Below, one piece after another: positions 17,544 to 27,133 of a stretch of DNA of 64,000 nt. Numbering within the stretch: the first letter of the stretch is position 1; each line of letters opens with the position of its first letter. The notes below the pieces were generated by a model that made no database searches, was not told where the DNA came from, and worked only from the letters and a program-made list of their open reading frames with translations. The stretch spans positions 4,774,001-4,838,000 of the forward strand of contig NZ_AP018254.1 in NCBI RefSeq assembly GCF_002368395.1, written 5' to 3'. The stretch is from Calothrix sp. NIES-3974. GTDB taxonomy: Bacteria > Cyanobacteriota > Cyanobacteriia > Cyanobacteriales > Nostocaceae. The position numbers and the translations under genes are program-made.

Positions 17544-18668
17544 ATGATTGAGTCAAAGTACGCGGTAACTTCATTTTCATATCCGATGAAAATTGATTGT
17601 GTTCGCTTTTTCGTCACAGATGGGAATCTCTTTGCTAGCTGGTTGATTGATGTATTGGGGTTTGAATTGGTTTGGGGAAATCAGGAATTTCCCTGGATTG
17701 GGGAATTGTCTGAGGGAAACCATCCATCCCAACATACTTACATCCTGCAATCTGGTTCAGTCAGATTGATTGTATCGTCACCTCAACAACCCAGTGATGA
17801 TGCAGTTAGATACCTACAAACCCATCCTCCAGGTGTGGGAGAAATTAGCTTTTTAGTGGATAATATTGAAGAAGCGATCGCTCGACTAGATCAAAATCAA
17901 ATTCAAATTCTCACTCCCCTACAAGAACTTAAGCTGGAACATCAACAAATACGCTGGTTGACAATAGCTGGTTGGAGTTCTTTGACCCATATCTCCCATG
18001 TTCTGGTGGAAAGACGTTGGCTAACTGAGAATTTACCCTGCAATCACTCCCCATCTCCTTTAGAAATAGACCACATAGTCATTAATGTTCCCGACGGTGA
18101 ATTAATTCCAGTCAGCAATTGGTACAAAAATATTCTCGGCTTCCAACCCCAACAAAGCTTCAACATTCAGACTGAAACATCTGGATTATGTAGTCAAGTG
18201 ATGATGTCCCCCTGTGGTCGGGTACAAATCCCCATCAACCAACCGACAACAGCTAACTCCCAAATCCAGGAATTTATCAACGCTAATAACGGTGCTGGAA
18301 TTCAGCATATTGCTCTTCGCTTACCCAACATTATTGATGCGATCACCCAACTTCGTCAACGTGGTTTACAGTTCCTCTCCGTTCCCCCCTCCTACTACAC
18401 CAACGTCTGTCAACGTCATGGTTTTCCTTTAACGACAGCAGAATTACAAGCGATCGCCTCCCAACAAATTTTAGTTGATTGGCATCAAAATACTCCCTTT
18501 TCACCCCTGCTACAAATCTTTACCCAACCCATTTTTGCCGAACCAACTTTTTTCTTCGAGTTCATCGAACGTCGTCAACAAGCAAAGGGTTTTGGAGAAG
18601 GTAATTTCCGCGCTTTATTCACCGCAATCGAATCGGAACAGGATAAAAGGGGAACTTTGAGGAGTTGA
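17544..18668 (+). CDS. hppD: 4-hydroxyphenylpyruvate dioxygenase
   Basis: The 374-residue protein has two VOC-type halves and the Fe(II) triad expected for HPPD: His in LEIDHIVINVPDG, His in GAGIQHIALRLPNII, and Glu in FFEFIERR near the end. The C-terminal block FAEPTFFFEFIERRQQAKGF is diagnostic. HPPD makes homogentisate, the head-group precursor of tocopherol. An in-frame ATG at 17586 (MKIDCVRFFVTD) matches where homologues usually begin; 17544 has a GGAAAG at suitable distance, so either is possible. It stands alone on the + strand. Confidence 0.9.
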   Translation: MIESKYAVTSFSYPMKIDCVRFFVTDGNLFASWLIDVLGFELVWGNQEFPWIGELSEGNHPSQHTYILQSGSVRLIVSSPQQPSDDAVRYLQTHPPGVGEISFLVDNIEEAIARLDQNQIQILTPLQELKLEHQQIRWLTIAGWSSLTHISHVLVERRWLTENLPCNHSPSPLEIDHIVINVPDGELIPVSNWYKNILGFQPQQSFNIQTETSGLCSQVMMSPCGRVQIPINQPTTANSQIQEFINANNGAGIQHIALRLPNIIDAITQLRQRGLQFLSVPPSYYTNVCQRHGFPLTTAELQAIASQQILVDWHQNTPFSPLLQIFTQPIFAEPTFFFEFIERRQQAKGFGEGNFRALFTAIESEQDKRGTLRS

Positions 18669-18840
18669 CTGGGAATACAGAATACAGAATACAGGAGATA
18701 CAAATGATTTATAAAATCTTACATATGGGGTTGTTAGCTGTTAACAGTTGACATAAACAGCCATAAACTTTTCTGGGAGAAGACCTCCCCTAGGATACAG
18801 CCAAAACCAATATTTTTCACTACTCAAATCGGATTGCTAT

Positions 18841-18868
18841 AATCCAAAATCCCAAATCCAAAATCGAA
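18841..18868. repeat. AATCCAAA-type heptamer STRR
   Basis: Repeated AAAATCC/CAAATCC heptamers. The same unit appears at 21292-21318, 29020-29044 and 58646-58710. Confidence 0.6.
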
Positions 18869-18871
18869 TCA

Positions 18872-19501
18872 TCAAATACACTTAATTGAATTAAATACCT
18901 GCTCTGCTTTGGCTTGCGTATTATCACCTATAGCCATGATACTAATCACCCGTTGAACATGCCCATCGGTAATTCTTGCCGAATATTGAATTGCGGGTTG
19001 GGTGCTATTTCGGGTAGTATCAATTTGTTCTCCTTTTTGAATTGTCACTTGGGTTGCTTGATTGCAAAGGGTTTTTGCTTCTGTGTAGGTGTCAGAAAAA
19101 ATAAATTCACCCGTGATCGAATTTTCCAAAGCGATCGCGTCTCCTAAATTAATCGGAGTTTCTTCACTCATGCGATCGCTGGGAGCTTTACTTACATACA
19201 AAAATACATCGGAGGGTTCCGTGTCTCTTTTGACAATAGCGAAGGTTTCTGCACCGATACTCAAACCCAATACACCCGTCGAACCACCAGGAATTTGATA
19301 GTCCACTAAACTCCTGGCAACTTTCTCCGCACGGACAGGATTAAAAGTATTATTGAACATCCGCATTCCAATCCAAGCCAAACCAGTACCCATCAATGCG
19401 ATCGCACCGATGAAAATCAAAATCGCTTCCCAGATACTCACCGGATATTGGGGAATCGGATTTTTGATATTCATGTCTGGATTAATATCTTGTTGTTGCA
19501 T
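18872..19501 (-). CDS. Cyanobacterial single-pass membrane protein, unknown function
   Basis: The 209-residue protein has a short cytoplasmic tail, one strong membrane helix at about 24-46 (IWEAILIFIGAIALMGTGLA), and an extracytoplasmic domain of about 150 residues (TEPSDVFLYVSKAPSDRMSE, SARITDGHVQRVISIMAIGD). I do not recognise the family. The composition suggests a small alpha/beta sensor-like or assembly-type domain, but nothing more can be said. It is on the minus strand upstream of nothing obvious; the next minus-strand gene is the GH13 enzyme 250 bases away. Confidence 0.7.
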   Translation of the reverse strand: MQQQDINPDMNIKNPIPQYPVSIWEAILIFIGAIALMGTGLAWIGMRMFNNTFNPVRAEKVARSLVDYQIPGGSTGVLGLSIGAETFAIVKRDTEPSDVFLYVSKAPSDRMSEETPINLGDAIALENSITGEFIFSDTYTEAKTLCNQATQVTIQKGEQIDTTRNSTQPAIQYSARITDGHVQRVISIMAIGDNTQAKAEQVFNSIKCI

Positions 19502-19610
19502 CGGTTTTGCTCTGGGACAATGGAAATAGTTTTCTGGATTTGTGTATTGACAGCAGAATTCAAGAATACAGGAGTAACACGGGTATTAATGTTGTAAAAA
19601 TTACCTAATA

Positions 19611-19704
19611 CTCCCCTGGAGACGACCCGACGACTCCCTACTCTCCTGGAGACGACCCGACGACTCCCTACTTCCCTGGAGACGACCCGACGGGTCGTCC
19701 CTAC
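19611..19704. repeat. 30-bp tandem array ending in a GACGACCC palindrome
   Basis: Three near-identical units of 30 bases (CCTGGAGACGACCCGACGAC plus TCCCTACT); the last one runs into a complete GACGACCCGACGGGTCGTC palindrome. It looks as if the left half of a palindrome was amplified together with the CCCTACT heptamer. Confidence 0.75.
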
Positions 19705-19748
19705 GCAAATTGTATGGGTTTGTGGGAAATCCGGGTTAAACGCTCACT

Positions 19749-21227
19749 TTAATTCCCAATTATACAACCACTGCGTGGAGGTAAATTTAAACTTAACATA
19801 TCCATGTCACCCGTTTGCTCCCTGTTAATTTCCACCTGACCGTAAAGTATCTTTTCTGGGCGATACTTGAAATTAACTGCTTCAATATTGGCATGTGCAG
19901 GTGCGATTCCTGTATTCACTGCAACGATTAATTCTTCTCCATCATTTCCACTTTCTTGGCTCAAACTACGACTAAATACGTACAAATCACCTTGAGCATA
20001 CAGTAAATTATACTCTCCAATGCGCAAACAGGGATAAAGGTGGCGTAGGGCAATTAGCTGACGGTGGGTATGAAGTAGTTCCTGATTCCAGTTCGATTCT
20101 GGGGGAAAACCACGACGACAATCGGGGTCAATCGCACCTGGTAAACCCACCTCATCGCCATAATAAATACTGGGTGCGCCGGGAAATGTCATCAAGAGTA
20201 ATGTTGCTAATTTGACACTAGCCTCATCTCCGTCAGCGATTGTGATTAATCTCGCAGTATCGTGACTAGCCAATAAATTTAACTGGGTAAGTTGGATTTC
20301 CCAGGGGTAAAGTGTTAATAATTCTTGGATTTTCTCGGCATACTCAGGAGCAGATAGGGGAGGATAGGGTTGATAATCCCGCGATCGCACATGTTCCAAA
20401 ATTACCCGCTCCCCAGCTGTAAATGCGATCGCTGCACTGGTAAATAGATAATTCATCACCCCGTCAAACTGGGTTCCATCCAACCACTGACGGGAATCTC
20501 CCCAGACCTCCCCGACAATATAAGCTTGGGGATTAATCGCTTTCACGCGATCGCGAAATTCCTGCCAAAAACCAGGTGTTTTAATTTCAAAGGGTACATC
20601 CAATCGCCAACCATCGATCCCGAATTCTAACCAATATTCGGCAATCTGCATGATGTATTCCCGCACATCAGGATGGTCGTGGTTAAATTCCGGTAAAGCA
20701 CGGTTTCCAGCCCATCCTCGGTAATTAGCTGGAATATCTCCAGTATAGGGTGCAAGGGGCCAACCTTCAATCTTGAACCAATCTATCCAGGGAGAGTGGG
20801 GACCGTTTTCTAAGACATCATGGAAGAAGAAAAAACCCCGGCTACAATGATTAAATACCCCATCTAAAACAATTTTAATATTTCTGTTATGGGCTGCATC
20901 GAGTAATTCTTTAAAAGCGATATTTCCCCCCAGTATCGGGTCTACTTGATAATAATCATGGGTATGGTAGCGGTGATTGCAAGCAGATTGAAAAATTGGA
21001 GTAAAATATATCGCATTAATTCCCAAAGATGCAATATAATCCAGATTTTCCATGATTCCCCACAAATCCCCTCCTTTATATCCCTGTAGGGTCGGAGGAG
21101 CATCCCAATCCTCCCAATTTGGCTGTTGAATCAAGCGAGGATGAGCTTGTTTTCCCCTTGCAAAACGGTCTGGAAAAATTTGATAAAAAACGGCGTGTTT
21201 AACCCAATCTGGTGTCTGTATCTGCAT
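19749..21227 (-). CDS. GH13 alpha-amylase family glycoside hydrolase
   Basis: The 492-residue enzyme shows the GH13 conserved regions in order: AIYFTPIFQSACNHRYHTHD, IVLDGVFNHCSRG, GWRLDVPFEI (nucleophile Asp), IVGEVWGD (acid/base Glu) and LLASHDTARL (third Asp). The NHRYHTHDYYQVDP segment and overall length resemble neopullulanase/cyclomaltodextrinase types, but the N-terminal CBM34-like domain of those enzymes is missing because the barrel begins almost at residue 1. No signal peptide is seen, so it acts on glycogen-derived or imported maltodextrins in the cytoplasm. Confidence 0.92.
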   Translation of the reverse strand: MQIQTPDWVKHAVFYQIFPDRFARGKQAHPRLIQQPNWEDWDAPPTLQGYKGGDLWGIMENLDYIASLGINAIYFTPIFQSACNHRYHTHDYYQVDPILGGNIAFKELLDAAHNRNIKIVLDGVFNHCSRGFFFFHDVLENGPHSPWIDWFKIEGWPLAPYTGDIPANYRGWAGNRALPEFNHDHPDVREYIMQIAEYWLEFGIDGWRLDVPFEIKTPGFWQEFRDRVKAINPQAYIVGEVWGDSRQWLDGTQFDGVMNYLFTSAAIAFTAGERVILEHVRSRDYQPYPPLSAPEYAEKIQELLTLYPWEIQLTQLNLLASHDTARLITIADGDEASVKLATLLLMTFPGAPSIYYGDEVGLPGAIDPDCRRGFPPESNWNQELLHTHRQLIALRHLYPCLRIGEYNLLYAQGDLYVFSRSLSQESGNDGEELIVAVNTGIAPAHANIEAVNFKYRPEKILYGQVEINREQTGDMDMLSLNLPPRSGCIIGN

Positions 21228-21567
21228 GTATAGTTGTGTAATTAATATCTTTTAAAAAAAGTTCCCAACATCCTGAAATATAGTAACCCAAAATCGAAAA
21301 TCCAAAATCCAAAATTGGCTTCATGGTCATCTTGCCAAATTTTCCCAAATTTACGATGCACCCAATGATAGAAATCAAATAATTATCAGTAGAGACGACC
21401 CACCGGGTCGTCTCTAGGTGGGTCGTCTCTAGGTGGGTCGTCTCTACCACGTATATCCCAATGCTGGTAAAAATCTTTGTACTGTTTTCAGTCGTAGGTA
21501 AGATACTAAACCGAAAATTTTCATGAATAATTTCCGAAAGGAAGATATATCGGTTTAGGTATAGAAG
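21228..21567. other. Spacer between divergent GH13 and NTF2-like genes
   Basis: Contains the AATCCAAA STRR (21292-21318) and a palindrome with tandem repeats (21389-21448). No gene is seen. Confidence 0.5.
21389..21448. repeat. GACGACCC palindrome with amplified right arm
   Basis: AGTAGAGACGACCCACCGGG then TCGTCTCTA, followed by two more GTGGGTCGTCTCTAG units of 15 bases. Only the right arm of the palindrome has been multiplied. Confidence 0.75.
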
Positions 21568-21954
21568 ATGATGGCAAACCAAGAGATGGAGACTTTAATC
21601 CACAAGTATGTTACTGCATACAACAATTTTGATATCGAAGGAATGATTGCCTTAGTCCATCCAGAAGTGGTTTTTAAAAACGTTACAGGAAGTAATGTCA
21701 ATGTAGAATTAATCGGTATTGAAGAATTACGCAAATTAGCAACGGAATCAAAATCACTGTTCTCATCACGACAGCAGACGATTAGGGATTTGACATTTAA
21801 CCAAGATAAAGTCATGCTACAAATTGACTATGAAGCGGTATTAGCTGTAGATTTTCCCAATGGGATGAAAACCGGAGACACCCTGCGACTCAATGGATGC
21901 TCTGAATTTGAGTTTAAAGACGGTAAAATCTTCAAAATCACTGATTACAGTTAA
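21568..21954 (+). CDS. NTF2-like / SnoaL-like protein
   Basis: The 128-residue protein has the shape of the NTF2-like fold: an N-terminal helix (LIHKYVTAYNNFDIEGMIAL), VHPEVVFKNVTGSN, a central helix ending TIRDLTFNQDKVM, and C-terminal beta strands with FEFKDGKIFKITDYS, the usual ending of SnoaL-like proteins. No signal peptide is seen. Such proteins may be small enzymes or ligand-binding proteins; no substrate can be assigned. It stands alone on the + strand. Confidence 0.82.
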   Translation: MMANQEMETLIHKYVTAYNNFDIEGMIALVHPEVVFKNVTGSNVNVELIGIEELRKLATESKSLFSSRQQTIRDLTFNQDKVMLQIDYEAVLAVDFPNGMKTGDTLRLNGCSEFEFKDGKIFKITDYS

Positions 21955-21980
21955 TTTTCTGATTCCCGATTCGTTTAATC

Positions 21981-22050
21981 CTTAAAGGTCTACTGTCACC
22001 AGTAAACTCTCAACAAACCCAAAAGTAAATATATCAGCCTGCAAAGTATA
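21981..22050 (+). repeat. Dispersed repeat R3, copy C
   Basis: CTTAAAGGTCTACTGTCACC, CAACAAACCC-AAAAG and AAATATATCAGCCTGCAAAG plus TATA match the copies at 9921-9986 and 12473-12551 (reverse). It lies between the convergent NTF2-like and Uma2 genes. Confidence 0.65.
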
Positions 22051-22064
22051 ATTCAGAACGTGGT

Positions 22065-22775
22065 TTAATTCCTGGTAATAAAATCCTGATGTTCTTGACT
22101 TTGTAAACCCTGCTGTAACACAGCGAAAACTTGAGCAAGATTACCCGTCAACAATGCATTCACATCCAACCATAAACCGGGAAAAACCAGACTTTTAATT
22201 ACACCATTTTCATCTTGACAAACAGAGATATACTCACTATTTTCCAGACTAAACCAGTCTAACTTATTTTCTAAGACTTGCCAAACGATATACTCCTGCA
22301 CCCCATTACGACGATAGACCTTTTTCTTATCGTGTAAATCAATCGCAGCACTACTTGCAGCAATTTCCACAATTAATTCTGGCGCACCTTCGATATAATC
22401 ATCCACACTCACCGTCGAACGACCACCCTGCTCCAACCTTAATAAAGCATCCGGTTGGGGTTCATTATCCGCGTCTAACCGTACCGTCACATTATCACCA
22501 ATTTCAATTCCCGGTGTTGCAGCCAGATATGTCCCCAACCAAGTCATAATGTAAGCATGGGGTTGACCGTGACTTCTGTGACGGACGGGAGATGCCATAA
22601 TAAATACAGTTCCTTCGATTAACTCAGCCTTTTTGAGATTCGACATAGCTTGGTAACGACGTTCAAACTCAACCCGTGTTAAGCGATCGCCATTTTCTAA
22701 AGGCAGAATTACCATATTCTGACCATGCTTGCTATCATGTCTCGCTGATGTTGTCATGGCTGTATTCCTCGACAA
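22065..22775 (-). CDS. Uma2 family (DUF820) putative nuclease
   Basis: The 236-residue protein is an intact member of the Uma2 family, a PD-(D/E)XK-like fold very numerous in cyanobacteria. The visible blocks are LTRVEFERRYQAMSNLKKAE then LIEGTVFIM, VRLDADNEPQPDALL, and GAPELIVEIAASSAAIDLHD followed by KKKVYRRNGVQEYIV. The Asp/Glu/Lys of a restriction-like active site are in PDALL, VEI and DKKK. The biological role is not known. A second, broken member lies at 33331-33984. Confidence 0.88.
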   Translation of the reverse strand: MSRNTAMTTSARHDSKHGQNMVILPLENGDRLTRVEFERRYQAMSNLKKAELIEGTVFIMASPVRHRSHGQPHAYIMTWLGTYLAATPGIEIGDNVTVRLDADNEPQPDALLRLEQGGRSTVSVDDYIEGAPELIVEIAASSAAIDLHDKKKVYRRNGVQEYIVWQVLENKLDWFSLENSEYISVCQDENGVIKSLVFPGLWLDVNALLTGNLAQVFAVLQQGLQSQEHQDFITRN

Positions 22776-22815
22776 TAAATTATCTCCTGAAGACCGTATT
22801 CTGTCTTCTACATAC

Positions 22816-23457
22816 CTAAACTTTTAACGGAAACCACTGCTTCCACCCATCCCATGCTTTAACTATATTGGCAAATTCCTGATACCCCCGACTCCGGGGA
22901 TGGGAACCATCATACCCATGCACTTCATCAAACCAGATAGTAGACTGTTTTAAAATCGGAAAAATATCTAAATAGGGTATCCCTAACTCTCGACAAATTC
23001 GTCCAAAATACATCGATAATTCTGCAATTCTTGTATTTTGGTCATTATCCAACATTGGTGGTGGTCCGACGAACAAAACCGGATATAATTCCTGCGCTCG
23101 ACTTAATATTTCTCTGGTATTCAAGATTGTATTCAACAACGAAACCCTTCTATTACCATTTGCGATCGCGGTATCGTTAACACCAAAGCAAAATACCACC
23201 CGACCATCATACTCGGAAACCAATTCTGTTGGTAAACGATACACAACTTCACCATACCAACGCTCTTTTAACTGGGTGGTTGTTTCCCCTCGCACTCCCA
23301 AATTATAGTAGGTAATATCATAACCTTGCTGATGTGCATCAACACAAATTCTACCCGTCCATCCCAAACATTCCGGGTCTCCTGTTCCGTTGACAAAGGA
23401 TTCTCCGACAAAACAGATTCTTGTTTGTGATGGTAGACGCGTAATGGGTGGTTTCAC
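22816..23457 (-). CDS. SGNH/GDSL-type hydrolase
   Basis: The 213-residue protein has the SGNH blocks: FVGESFVNG (Ser nucleophile in a GES variant of GDS), GVRGETTTQL (Gly block), FCFGVNDTAIANG (GxND), and DGSHPRSRGY (DxxH with catalytic Asp and His). No signal peptide is seen. These enzymes are esterases or lipases, or act on acetylated sugars; the substrate is not clear. It sits 40 bases upstream of the Uma2 gene on the same strand. Confidence 0.88.
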   Translation of the reverse strand: MKPPITRLPSQTRICFVGESFVNGTGDPECLGWTGRICVDAHQQGYDITYYNLGVRGETTTQLKERWYGEVVYRLPTELVSEYDGRVVFCFGVNDTAIANGNRRVSLLNTILNTREILSRAQELYPVLFVGPPPMLDNDQNTRIAELSMYFGRICRELGIPYLDIFPILKQSTIWFDEVHGYDGSHPRSRGYQEFANIVKAWDGWKQWFPLKV

Positions 23458-23703
23458 TTGGCAACCCTGGGAAAAATATTGTTCGAGAATACAAATTATA
23501 TTCCCTTATTGGGCAAAATGGCAAAATCCATATGTCTCCGACTTACGGTATAGGGAGTGGGGAAAAATCACTTTCATGCATCCTGGTGTACGCAGTTCAT
23601 GATGACTACTGAATTTCCGATTGATTGTTGTTAGGGGTTTACTTGTTTGACCTATCGCTGCGAAAATTGGACTTGTTGAGTTAAAACTACTCCCAACTCC
23701 CCG

Positions 23704-23731
23704 TACAAACGACCCGATGGGTCGTCTCTAC
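23704..23731. repeat. GACGACCC-type palindrome downstream of polA
   Basis: ACGACCCGATGGGTCGTC lies about 20-50 bases past the polA stop, in line with the other copies near gene 3' ends. Confidence 0.7.
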
Positions 23732-23752
23732 TCCCAACTCTAACTGAACAAC

Positions 23753-26701
23753 CTACTTCGCTTCCATCCAATTCTCACCCGCTTTCACTTCCACTAATAA
23801 GGGTACACTCAAGGAGACAGCATTTTCCATTGTGGATTTAATTTTACCTTGCAATTCTTCCCATTCCTGGGGAGGAATTTCAAAAACTAATTCATCATGT
23901 ACTTGTAGTAATAAACGAGCTTGATATCCCTGCAAAATTTGCTGCAACTGCACCATTGCAATTTTAATAATATCAGCGCTAGAACCTTGAATGGGAGCGT
24001 TTGCGGCTGCACGTAATAAACCTGCGTCATCATTATTTAATCGGAGTTTACTTAAATCAATTTCATCGTGATTCTTCCCTAGTAAACTTTGAGCGGTTTG
24101 AAATTTAAAATAACGTCTTCTCCCTAAAATCGTCTCCACAAAACCATTAGCTAAAGCTGTTTTTTTCATTTTTTCCAGATAGCTAAAAACATCGGCATAA
24201 CGTTCATTAAATTTGGCGATGAATTTCTTCGCTTCCGCGACCTTAATTCCTGTTTCCCGTGAAAACTTTTGCGCTCCCATACCATAAATTACCCCAAAAT
24301 TAATTGTTTTGGCAAAGCGTCTTTCGTCGGGGGTAATTTCGGTTTTTTCAAACACTAATCTCGCGGTGACAGTGTGGATATCTTGATTTTGTTGATAGGC
24401 TGTAATTAGGGTCGGGTCTTGACTTAAATGGGCCAAAATTCGTAACTCTATTTGGGAATAATCTGCTGCTACCATTAACCATCCTGGTTCTGGTAGGAAG
24501 GCTTGACGAATTTGCCGACTAAAGGCTGTACGGATGGGAATATTTTGTAAGTTCGGATTTGATGATGATAGTCTCCCGGTGGATGTGGCGGTTTGATTAA
24601 AGTTAGTATGAACGCGCTGGGTATCGGGACGAATGAGTTTTGGTAAAGTGTCAACGTAGGTGGATTTTAATTTAGCTAGGGTGCGATGTTCAATAATGGC
24701 ATCAATAACCGGATGGTCTCCCTGGAGTTTTTCTAAAACAGCCGCATCGGTGGAGTATCCGGTTTTGGTTTTGCGGGATTTTTTTACATCTAAACCGAGT
24801 TTTTCAAAGAATAATTGACTCAGTTGTTTGGGAGAGCCTAAATTAAAGGTTTCTCCCGCCGCATTATAGGCATTATTTTCGATGGTTTGTAAATCCTGTT
24901 CCAGTTGTCGGGAAAATTTTTCTAGATATTCACTATCAACCCGCACCCCTGTAAATTCCATTTCTGCTAATACGGTTTCTAGGGGTAATTCCACTTGCTG
25001 AAACAATTGCTGTAGTTGGGGATATTCATTTAAAACTGCTTGCATTTTTGCAAATAGTTGATAGGTGGCATAAACCTGTAATCCGCAGTAATTCGCAACC
25101 TGTTGAATTGAAACTTCCCCAATGGTTTTGCCCTTACTCACCAAGTCTTCATAATTTTGTAAGTTTATCCCTTCTAAATATCGACTTGTAATGTCATTTA
25201 AATTGTGTTTATCATCAGGATTAATCACGTAACTAGCCAACATGGGGTCAAATATAACCCCGGCTAAATTTATTCCCTGAACACGCAACACTAAACGGTC
25301 AAATTTAGCATTTTGAAATGTTTTCGGATAGGTTTCATCCTCTAGAATCGGTCGCAGACTATCTAAAACTAAATTTTTAGCTAAATTTGTTCCCTGGGTA
25401 TGTCCTAGGGGAATATAAGCAACTTCATCTGGGGAAATTCCCCAACAACAGCCAATTCCCACTAACTCCGCATCCCGTGGTTCTAATGCACTGGTTTCCG
25501 TATCCCAAGCAACGGGTTTTTCTGGATTGGTTTGAGTTCGTAAAATCTCAATTAACTCAGCTAATTTAACTTGGTCATCAATAATTCTCACCTTAATTAA
25601 ATCATTATCCCCGATATCATCTCCTTTCATTGCTGCACTGGTTTCTGCGGGAGTCCAAAAATCTAAACCGTCATCTGCGGATGCAACTGGAAATAAAGAT
25701 AATTGCTGATTTTCCAGCTGCTCTTCCCTATCCTCAACAGGACTCACCGCAACATGATTATCCAGAGAATTTTCATCATTAACACCGGTAAATCTTTGCT
25801 GAAGCTGCTGAATTTTATTTAAAAAAGATTTAAATTCCAACTTTGTCAAAACCGGGGTTAATGCTTCCATTGCAAAACCCCGTAAAACAAACTCGTCCAG
25901 TTTTACATCTAAAGGGACATCCAAAATAATTTTCGCTAAAAACTGGGACTTTTCAGCATTATCTTTGCCATTAATTAATTTCTTATGGGTTGCACCCTTA
26001 ATCTCCCCAATATGGTCATAAATATTCTGCAAACTGCCATAGGTCGATAATAGCTGTACCGCCGTTTTTTCCCCAATCCCCTCTATCCCAGGGATATTAT
26101 CCGATTTATCGCCACACAACGCTTTATAATCCACAATCTGGTGCGGTAAAACCCCTAACTTACCCTGTACCTCCTCCACACCATACTCCGTCACACCCCC
26201 GACACCACGAACTGAAAAAGCTTCCTTCCCTAAATACAAAACAGATATTTGTTTGTCGGCATCAACTAATTGGAACAAATCGCGATCGCCTGATACAATC
26301 TTAACCCGATATCCCGCCGATGCTGCCTGTTGTGCCATTGTCCCTAACACATCGTCGGCTTCATATCCAGCTTTTGTAATTATTCTTAACCCTAAAGCTG
26401 CTAACAATTCATGGAGATTTTCCATATCAATCAAAAAATCTTCCGGGGTCTGGGGACGGTCAGCTTTGTAGGTATCATCCGCTTGATGACGGAATGTCGG
26501 TACACCCAAATCAAAAGCGACTGCAACAGCTTCCGGTTGTTCGTTCCCTAGGACCTCTAATAGGGATTTGAGAAACCCAAAACAAACACTAGTAGGAATT
26601 CCCGTTTTTGTCCGCAAACCCCCATTCCCTCCCTTGCTAAACGCATAGAAGGAACGAAATGCTAGGGAATGGCCATCGATTAGTAGAAATGTAGGACGCA
26701 T
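23753..26701 (-). CDS. polA: DNA polymerase I
   Basis: The 982-residue enzyme has three domains. The 5'-3' flap nuclease is at about 1-290 (LLIDGHSLAFRSFYAF, GDRDLFQLV, CGDKSDNIPGIEGIGEKTA). The 3'-5' proofreading domain is at about 370-560 and keeps the DxE motif in WDTETSALEP and YCGLQVYATYQLF, so proofreading is expected. The polymerase domain is at about 600-982: DYSQIELRILAHLSQDP (motif A), RRFAKTINFGVIYGM (O helix) and LLQVHDELVFE (motif C). It fills Okazaki gaps and acts in repair. It is a single gene on the minus strand. Confidence 0.97.
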   Translation of the reverse strand: MRPTFLLIDGHSLAFRSFYAFSKGGNGGLRTKTGIPTSVCFGFLKSLLEVLGNEQPEAVAVAFDLGVPTFRHQADDTYKADRPQTPEDFLIDMENLHELLAALGLRIITKAGYEADDVLGTMAQQAASAGYRVKIVSGDRDLFQLVDADKQISVLYLGKEAFSVRGVGGVTEYGVEEVQGKLGVLPHQIVDYKALCGDKSDNIPGIEGIGEKTAVQLLSTYGSLQNIYDHIGEIKGATHKKLINGKDNAEKSQFLAKIILDVPLDVKLDEFVLRGFAMEALTPVLTKLEFKSFLNKIQQLQQRFTGVNDENSLDNHVAVSPVEDREEQLENQQLSLFPVASADDGLDFWTPAETSAAMKGDDIGDNDLIKVRIIDDQVKLAELIEILRTQTNPEKPVAWDTETSALEPRDAELVGIGCCWGISPDEVAYIPLGHTQGTNLAKNLVLDSLRPILEDETYPKTFQNAKFDRLVLRVQGINLAGVIFDPMLASYVINPDDKHNLNDITSRYLEGINLQNYEDLVSKGKTIGEVSIQQVANYCGLQVYATYQLFAKMQAVLNEYPQLQQLFQQVELPLETVLAEMEFTGVRVDSEYLEKFSRQLEQDLQTIENNAYNAAGETFNLGSPKQLSQLFFEKLGLDVKKSRKTKTGYSTDAAVLEKLQGDHPVIDAIIEHRTLAKLKSTYVDTLPKLIRPDTQRVHTNFNQTATSTGRLSSSNPNLQNIPIRTAFSRQIRQAFLPEPGWLMVAADYSQIELRILAHLSQDPTLITAYQQNQDIHTVTARLVFEKTEITPDERRFAKTINFGVIYGMGAQKFSRETGIKVAEAKKFIAKFNERYADVFSYLEKMKKTALANGFVETILGRRRYFKFQTAQSLLGKNHDEIDLSKLRLNNDDAGLLRAAANAPIQGSSADIIKIAMVQLQQILQGYQARLLLQVHDELVFEIPPQEWEELQGKIKSTMENAVSLSVPLLVEVKAGENWMEAK

Positions 26702-27133
26702 GGGAAGATTGTCCGATTTTGGATTTTGGATTATTCGATTTTAGACTTTCTTATCCTGGTTAGATACCTAGGAAACCCACCATAGACACGAAGCATCTTT
26801 GTTGCATAGTACACCCCCGTTTGCTTTCCACAGTGGGTGGTGCGTTTGAGAACGCGGGTGGGGTTGCACTTCATTTACTTGGGAAACACTGTATCTCAAC
26901 TTTTAATTTTTGGATATTAATTTTTTGGATATTCACAGGTTTCGGGAGACGCGATATATCACGTCTCTACAATAATTATTTGGGGTTTATAAATTTTCTG
27001 ATCCGAACCCTATTGTTCTGTCTGCTATATCTTTATAGTACAGTTGCTCTGATTGTAGCATTTTTTTGATTTTTTTCAGGAATTTGGGATTGGGAGAGTG
27101 TATTCACTCACAGAAGTGTGAGGAGAAATAGCC
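26702..27133. other. Spacer between divergent polA and pentapeptide gene
   Basis: Contains AATCCAAA-type heptamers just before polA and a near-perfect palindrome at 26945-26970. No gene is seen. Confidence 0.5.
26945..26970. repeat. GAGACG-type palindrome
   Basis: GGAGACGCGATATATCACGT then CTCTAC: one mismatch from a perfect GAGACGCGATATATCGCGTCTC stem. Confidence 0.65.

Noticed and set aside
19611-19704. Regularly spaced 30-base repeats as a possible CRISPR array
   Set aside because: The units are directly adjacent with no unique spacers and are made of a palindrome half plus an STRR heptamer.
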